A DNA stretch of 61,310 nt from JBLHKT01 sp043101615 (GTDB lineage: Bacteria > Planctomycetota > Phycisphaerae > Phycisphaerales > UBA1924), in contig JBICID010000079.1 in NCBI GenBank assembly GCA_043101615.1, forward strand, positions 1 through 61,310. Reading direction: 5' to 3'. A program made the position numbers and the translations under genes. A model generated the notes under the pieces. That model was not told the origin of the DNA and did not search any database. It saw only the letters and a list, made by a program, of their open reading frames with translations. Below, piece after piece: positions 56,791-61,310 of the stretch. Position 1 is the stretch's first letter. Each line of letters starts with the position of its first letter.

Positions 56791-58275
56791 CTACTCGTCC
56801 CGGACGAACAGCTCGCCGATCATGCGTCCGTTGAAGACGCGCAGCTCGAAGCCGTCTGCCAGCGAGGCGCGCTCGAGCACGCGCTCGAGGTCCTCGGCGT
56901 CCTCGATGCGTCTTCCGTCGGCCTCCAGGATGACGTCCTGGACGCTCAGGCCCGAGCGGTCGGCGGGGCTGCCGGGCTCGATCTCGACGATCTGGAGGCC
57001 CTGCTCGGTGCCGACGACGCGCCGCCCGCGCCGCATGGTGAGCTCGCGCGGGACCGCGGCGATGCCGAGCGTCCCGAACACTCGCCCGCCCAGGGCCAGG
57101 GCCCGGTCCGCGAAGCGGTCGCCCACGATGATGCTGGCGGTGCGGCGCTCGCCGTCGCGCAGGTACTCGATCTCCGCGGCCTCGCCGGGTGCGACGATGG
57201 CGATGGCGTTGCGCAGTCGGATGGCGTTCTCGGTGACGCGCCCGTTCAGGGCGACGATGATGTCGCCGGGCTCGAGCCCGGCGTCGTCGGCGGGCCCGCC
57301 GGGGCTGATGACGGTGAGGCGCACCCCGCCCGGGACGCCCAGGTCGTAGGCGGTCTGGGCGTCGATGGCGTCGGCCTCCCAGGTGATGCCAAGGAAGCCC
57401 CGGCGCACCCGCCCGCTCTCGATGATGCTCTGGGCGACCGAGCGGGCCAGGTCGGCGGGCACCGCGAAGCCGAGCCCCTGGCTGCCCCCGCTGCGGGTCG
57501 CGATGGCGGTGTTGATGCCCACGATGCGCCCGGTCAGGTCCACCAGCGGGCCGCCGGAGTTGCCGGGATTGATCGCGGCGTCGGTCTGGATGAACTCCTG
57601 GAAGCGGGTGCCCGAGTTGGCGTTGAGCTCGTTGGGCGTGCGTGCCTTGCTGGAGATGATGCCGGCGGTCACGGTCTGCTCGAGGCCGAAGGGCGAGCCG
57701 ACGGCGATGACCCACTGGCCGACCTCGGCCCGCTCCGAGTCGGCCCAGGAGGCGCCGCGCAGGCCCGGGGCGTCGATCTTCAGGACGGCGATGTCGCTGG
57801 ACTCGTCGGCGCCGATCAGGTCGGCGGCGAAGACGCGCCCGTCCTGGAGCTGCACCTCGAAGCGCTCGGAGTTCTGGATGACGTGGTTGTTGGTGACCAG
57901 GTAGCCGCGCTCGTCGATGAGGACGCCCGAGCCGAGGCCGGCGCGGCGCTCCTGCTCGCGCGGGTCGCCGACGCGCCGCCCGAACAGGTCGGTCGGCTGC
58001 ACGCGCCGGATGTCGTACGAGGTGATGTGCACGACGCTTGGCTCGATGGTGGCCGCGGCGTGCTGGAAGGCCTCCGAGAGCGAGTTGGCGAAGCCGATGC
58101 TCTGGGCCGTCTCCGGGGTCATCTCGGGCTGCGCGGTCGCGCCGGGGGCCGTCCCCGTCAGGCTCTCCGCGCGCGTTCCGAGTCCTCCCGCGATCGCCGC
58201 CAGCGTCAGCAGGCCCGCGGCCCCCGCCGCGAGCGTGGCCCGGCGCCCCGTCCGTCCGTGTGTGGTGTGGTCCAT
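56791..58275 (-). CDS. HtrA/DegP-like periplasmic serine protease
   Basis: This trypsin-like protease has 494 residues. The N-terminal signal anchor (TLAAGAAGLLTLAAIAGGLG) is followed by the catalytic triad: His in TNNHVIQ, Asp in SSDIAVLKID and Ser in PGNSGGPLVDLTG. Two PDZ domains follow (GVRLTVISPGGPADDAGLEP and LQIVEIEPGSPADRSGLSVQ), each with a peptide-binding loop. It would degrade or refold damaged envelope proteins. TACAAC lies 5 nt before the ATG at 58275, a near-match to the leaderless pattern. Confidence 0.94.
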   Translation of the reverse strand: MDHTTHGRTGRRATLAAGAAGLLTLAAIAGGLGTRAESLTGTAPGATAQPEMTPETAQSIGFANSLSEAFQHAAATIEPSVVHITSYDIRRVQPTDLFGRRVGDPREQERRAGLGSGVLIDERGYLVTNNHVIQNSERFEVQLQDGRVFAADLIGADESSDIAVLKIDAPGLRGASWADSERAEVGQWVIAVGSPFGLEQTVTAGIISSKARTPNELNANSGTRFQEFIQTDAAINPGNSGGPLVDLTGRIVGINTAIATRSGGSQGLGFAVPADLARSVAQSIIESGRVRRGFLGITWEADAIDAQTAYDLGVPGGVRLTVISPGGPADDAGLEPGDIIVALNGRVTENAIRLRNAIAIVAPGEAAEIEYLRDGERRTASIIVGDRFADRALALGGRVFGTLGIAAVPRELTMRRGRRVVGTEQGLQIVEIEPGSPADRSGLSVQDVILEADGRRIEDAEDLERVLERASLADGFELRVFNGRMIGELFVRDE

Positions 58276-58280
58276 GGGTG

Positions 58281-58286
58281 GTTGTA
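58281..58286 (-). promoter_or_regulatory. Weak leaderless-type -10 of htrA
   Basis: On the minus strand TACAAC lies 5 nt before the ATG at 58275. The final T of TANNNT is missing, so this is tentative. Confidence 0.3.
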
Positions 58287-58452
58287 CTCCTGAGTCCGGA
58301 TCAGTGTTCGGTTTCGTGCCCGCCCGCGTGCGGGCCCGTGCGTGCGAGCGCCACGGATGCGCGAACACCCGCACACCGTCATCGGACGCCTCGTCCTGAC
58401 ACGCCAGCCCGAACAGATCGCAAATCCGGGTGGGCGCGACGCCCGGAGCGGG

Positions 58453-58914
58453 TTACAGGCCGTACTCGGCCCAGCTGCTGCTCGTCTCGCCGACGCGGAC
58501 GCGTTCGAGGGTGACGCCTGCGCGGAGCTGGTAGGCGTTGCCGTGCTCGTCGGTGTAGGACCCCCCTTGGGCGAGGCGGTCGGCGAGGTGCTGGTAGATG
58601 CGTCGGGCCATGGCCTCGGTGGTGGGGTCCTCGCGCTGGAACTCGATGATCCGCTCGCTGGCGGCCCGGAGCTCGGGGAGGCGGGGGTCGTCGGAGTTCA
58701 CGGCCATGGCGTGGTCGAAGGCGTCGAGATAGTCCGCCAGGGCGAGCTTGAGGGCCTTGAAATCGACCACCATGTCGTTGGCGTCCAGCGAGTCGGCGCT
58801 CAGGACCACCTCCACGCGGCGCGAGTGCCCGTGCGGGAAGCGGCAGCGACCCGGGTGCTTGGACAGCAGGTGCCCGGACTCGACCTCGAACGCTTTGCAG
58901 ACGCGATACCGCAT
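58453..58914 (-). CDS. queD: 6-carboxytetrahydropterin synthase QueD
   Basis: This enzyme makes 6-carboxytetrahydropterin from dihydroneopterin triphosphate in queuosine precursor synthesis. It has 153 residues. Zinc ligands are in ESGHLL and FPHGHSRRV, the family motif MVVDFKALK is present, and EFQREDPTTEAMARRIY carries the Pro-Thr-Thr-Glu signature. The start at 58914 (MRYRVCKAFE) was chosen over 58998 because TAGACT lies 8 nt upstream. It lies 73 nt behind queE on the same strand. Confidence 0.92.
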   Translation of the reverse strand: MRYRVCKAFEVESGHLLSKHPGRCRFPHGHSRRVEVVLSADSLDANDMVVDFKALKLALADYLDAFDHAMAVNSDDPRLPELRAASERIIEFQREDPTTEAMARRIYQHLADRLAQGGSYTDEHGNAYQLRAGVTLERVRVGETSSSWAEYGL

Positions 58915-58922
58915 GGACGGGG

Positions 58923-58928
58923 AGTCTA
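58923..58928 (-). promoter_or_regulatory. Possible leaderless-type -10 of queD
   Basis: On the minus strand TAGACT lies 8 nt before the ATG at 58914. Confidence 0.42.
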
Positions 58929-58987
58929 GGTCGCCAACCATCGGCCCCGAGCCCGAGCGAGGGGTCTCTTCGCCGGCGGACGCGGGG

Positions 58988-59695
58988 CTACGTCCCACGC
59001 GTGTCCCCGAACAGCTCGATGTGCAGCCGGTGCCCGTACCGCCAGCCCCGCTCCACGCACGTCTCGACCACCCAGCCGACCGAGTCCGGGCTGGGGACGG
59101 TGACGCCCTCGGGCATGAGGACGACGTCGCCGGGCTCCCAGCCTCGCAGGCGTCCCAGCAGCCCGTCGATCTCTGTGAGATCGTCCGGGCCGGTGACGAC
59201 GAACTTGAGCTGGCGGTCGGGGGCGCGGGCGGGGGTCAGCAGGGCGTTGAGTGCGTCGAGGTCGATGCGTCGCTGCTCGTGCCGGAGGCGCCACGTGCCG
59301 CTCGGGTCGCGCGGGTCGGCCTCCAGCGGGGTCGAGTTGGCGAGTTTCGGGCTGATGGACATCAGGTCGCAGGCGACGTCGTCGCGGTCGACGGTGCCGG
59401 CCGTCTCGATGGTGACGTGCAGGCCGGCCTCGCGCAGCCCCGCGCTCAGCGGGGCGAGCCCGGGGAAGATCATGGGCTCCCCGCCGGTGAGCACGGCGTG
59501 CATCACTCCGCTGGCGCGGGCCTCGGCGATGAGGTCTTCCACGGTGCGCTGGTCGCCCTCGGGGTCCCAGCTCGCGTAGGGTGTGTCGCACCAGCGGCAG
59601 CGCAGGTTGCACCCGCTGAGCCGGCAGAACCAGCTCGGCACGCCGGTGAGCTTGCCCTCGCCCTGGAGGCTGGTGAAGGTCTCGGAGATCAGCAC
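58988..59695 (-). CDS. queE: 7-carboxy-7-deazaguanine synthase QueE
   Basis: This radical-SAM enzyme converts 6-carboxytetrahydropterin to 7-carboxy-7-deazaguanine. It has 235 residues. The [4Fe-4S] motif CNLRCRWC (CxxxCxxC) lies after SLQGEGKLTGVPSWFCRLSG, which is typical of QueE. HAVLTGGEPMIF supplies the SAM-binding GGEP. The start is GTG with TACCAT exactly 6 nt upstream. Confidence 0.94.
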   Translation of the reverse strand: MLISETFTSLQGEGKLTGVPSWFCRLSGCNLRCRWCDTPYASWDPEGDQRTVEDLIAEARASGVMHAVLTGGEPMIFPGLAPLSAGLREAGLHVTIETAGTVDRDDVACDLMSISPKLANSTPLEADPRDPSGTWRLRHEQRRIDLDALNALLTPARAPDRQLKFVVTGPDDLTEIDGLLGRLRGWEPGDVVLMPEGVTVPSPDSVGWVVETCVERGWRYGHRLHIELFGDTRGT

Positions 59696-59701
59696 GGGCA
59701 G

Positions 59702-59707
59702 ATGGTA
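59702..59707 (-). promoter_or_regulatory. Leaderless-type -10 of queE
   Basis: On the minus strand TACCAT lies exactly 6 nt before the GTG at 59695. Confidence 0.6.
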
Positions 59708-59788
59708 GTGGGGGACGCGAGGCAGCCCCTCACGTGAGTGAGGAACACGCGGACAGGAGGGACCGCGTGCTCACGCCCGCGGCTCGGA

Positions 59789-60493
59789 CTACCGGCTTGC
59801 TGCATACCGCGTCGGATCTGGGACGCCCGCGGCCTCGAAGCCCCGGCGTCGGAGCACGCAGGAGTCGCACGCCCCGCACGCGGCGCCCCCGGCGCCGGGG
59901 TCGTAGCAGGAGTGGGTCAGGGCGTAGTCCACGCCCAGGTCCGTGCCCAGGCGGATGATCTCGGCCTTGGTCAGCTCGATGAGCGGTGCGAGGATGCGGA
60001 AGGCGGGCTCGGTCGATTCCACGCCCGCCCTGGTCGCGAGGTTGGCGGTGCGCTCGAAGCTGGCGATGAACTCCGGGCGGCAGTCGGGGTAGCCGGAGTA
60101 GTCCACGGCGTTGACGCCGCAGTAGATGGCCGAGGCCCCGAGCACCTCGGCGTAGCCCAGCGCGACGGAGAGGAAGGTGAGGTTTCGGGCCGGGACGTAG
60201 GTGACGGGGATGCCGCCCGCCATCTCGGCCTCGTCGCGCCCCTTGGGCACGTCCACGTCGTCGGTGAGGGCGCTGCCGCCGATGGCCCGAAAGTCCAGCG
60301 GCAGGACCTTCAGACCGACCCGCGCGTGCTCGGCGACACGCCGGGCGGCCTCGAGCTCGAAGCGGTGGCGCTGGGCGTAGTCGAAGGCGAGGGCGTGGCA
60401 CGCGAAGCCGTCCCGCTGCGCGACGGCGAGCGTGGTGGCGCTGTCGAGCCCACCGGAGAGGAGGACGACGGCGTGGCGCGAGGCCTCAGGCAT
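59789..60493 (-). CDS. queC: 7-cyano-7-deazaguanine synthase QueC
   Basis: This enzyme forms preQ0 from 7-carboxy-7-deazaguanine, ammonia and ATP. It has 234 residues. The PP-loop is VVLLSGGLDSATTLA. GVNAVDYSGYPDCRPEFI is conserved. Four cysteines near the C-terminus (SCYDPGAGGAACGACDSCVL) form the zinc site. The start overlaps the end of the flavin reductase gene by 8 nt, so they are coupled. The gap to queE (59696-59788) contains a GTGCTCACGC palindrome also seen near 19392. Confidence 0.94.
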   Translation of the reverse strand: MPEASRHAVVLLSGGLDSATTLAVAQRDGFACHALAFDYAQRHRFELEAARRVAEHARVGLKVLPLDFRAIGGSALTDDVDVPKGRDEAEMAGGIPVTYVPARNLTFLSVALGYAEVLGASAIYCGVNAVDYSGYPDCRPEFIASFERTANLATRAGVESTEPAFRILAPLIELTKAEIIRLGTDLGVDYALTHSCYDPGAGGAACGACDSCVLRRRGFEAAGVPDPTRYAASR

Positions 60494-61061
60494 GCACCTT
60501 GCCCGTCACCCGCACGAGGTTGTCCACCATGAGCTTGAGCATGTCGGCGGGGCGGCCCGGCTTGAGCATGCCGTCGTCGTCGAGCTGCTCGTGCACGGAG
60601 CCGACGGCGACGACGGGGGAGACCACGTGGCACTGCACGTTGCTGAGGATCTCGCGGACGTGGTCGAGCCCGCGCACGCCGCCGAGGGCGCCCGGGGAGG
60701 CGGCGCACAGCCCGACGAACTTGCCCACGAAGCACTCCAGCGGCTTCTCGCCCTCGCGCGGGCGGCTGGCCCAGTCGATGGCGTTCTTCAGGGCCGCGGA
60801 GACGGAGCTGTTGTACTCCGGGCAGGCGATCAGGAAGGCGTGGTGTGCTTTCATGAGGTCCTTGAGCCGGACGGCGCCGGGGGGCAGCCCGTTGGCGTCC
60901 TCGTCGTCCTGGTCGTAGATCGGCAGCTCGAGCTCTCGGAGCCGGATGAGGGTCACCTCGGCGCCGGCGTTGCGGGCCAGGCCCGAGGCGTGCTCGACGA
61001 GCTTGTGGTTCCAGGAGTCGGCTCGCAGGCTGCCGGAGAGGGCCAGGATGGAGTGTGCCAT
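60486..61061 (-). CDS. NADPH-dependent FMN reductase-like flavoprotein
   Basis: This 191-residue flavodoxin-like NAD(P)H:FMN or quinone reductase has the FMN-phosphate loop LSGSLRADSWNHKL, the active segment CPEYNSSVSAALKNAIDWAS and the C-terminal helix. It probably acts as a dimer or tetramer in the cytoplasm. It is the gene before queC and overlaps it; reduced flavin supply could serve the radical-SAM step, but that is only inference. Confidence 0.9.
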   Translation of the reverse strand: MAHSILALSGSLRADSWNHKLVEHASGLARNAGAEVTLIRLRELELPIYDQDDEDANGLPPGAVRLKDLMKAHHAFLIACPEYNSSVSAALKNAIDWASRPREGEKPLECFVGKFVGLCAASPGALGGVRGLDHVREILSNVQCHVVSPVVAVGSVHEQLDDDGMLKPGRPADMLKLMVDNLVRVTGKVHA

Positions 61062-61097
61062 GGTGGTGCTCGCTTTCGGGTCTCGCTCGAGGCGGGG

Positions 61098-61310
<213 letters not shown>

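Overview
The window is a GC-rich (roughly 70 % by eye) bacterial contig, densely packed with about 47 genes. It most resembles a planctomycete of the Phycisphaerae. This placement is inferred from a pseudopilin with an H-X9-DG motif, a PEP-CTERM-like tail on a secreted protein, a phosphatase/cytochrome c fusion lipoprotein, a type II secretion operon with divergent L/M/C-like parts, and housekeeping sequences that look neither proteobacterial nor firmicute. Both contig ends are sequencing artefacts: the first 12 bases are the tail of an Illumina adapter and the last 80 are a pure G run. The first gene (ABC ATPase) and last gene (trmB) are therefore truncated.

Layout. 1-3.8 kb: MacB-like ABC exporter plus a TolC-like lipoprotein. 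3.9-6.6 kb: a small unknown gene, RmlA and RmlC homologues and a cysteine-synthase-family enzyme. 6.6-7.8 kb: DUF2071 and DCC-family proteins. 7.87-14.8 kb: a metal-uptake operon with a promoter/operator dyad, a binding lipoprotein, an ATPase and two permeases that both carry DtxR-repressor-like tails. It is translationally coupled to a cyclodeaminase-like protein, a SpoIIE-type phosphatase and a CxxCxxCC protein. 14.8-17.1 kb: MsbA-like exporter and a zinc-finger protein. 17.1-21.2 kb (minus): Nudix protein, YbaB, PEP-CTERM protein, dnaX and the SRP RNA gene. 21.3-24.3 kb: PIN-TRAM protein, a prepilin-like protein and TyrA. 24.3-26.1 kb: a scrambled low-GC island (broken DUF559 gene, partial second tyrA, DpnII/MboI-like nuclease). 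26.1-33 kb: Kbl, type II NADH dehydrogenase, an inverted-repeat array, membrane proteins and PhoH. 33-41.2 kb (minus): type II secretion operon. 41.3-47.5 kb: Tdh, phosphatase-cytochrome, a surface protein and Hsp70. 48-51.6 kb: pheT, a structured intergenic region, ilvE and a strong terminator. 51.7-58.3 kb: RND efflux pump and HtrA. 58.4-61.2 kb (minus): queuosine genes queD, queE and queC, a flavin reductase and the end of trmB.

The most notable signals are four. First, dnaX has a textbook -1 frameshift cassette (G GGA AAA heptamer, 6-nt spacer, three-tier stem) that joins it to a downstream frame encoding a tau-like C-terminus. Second, the SRP RNA gene upstream of dnaX has a non-GGAA apical loop. 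Third, a TANNNT hexamer lies a fixed 4-9 nt (usually exactly 6) upstream of 14 start codons, which implies widespread leaderless transcription. Fourth, the metal transporter has repressor-like tails on both permeases and an operator dyad built into its promoter.
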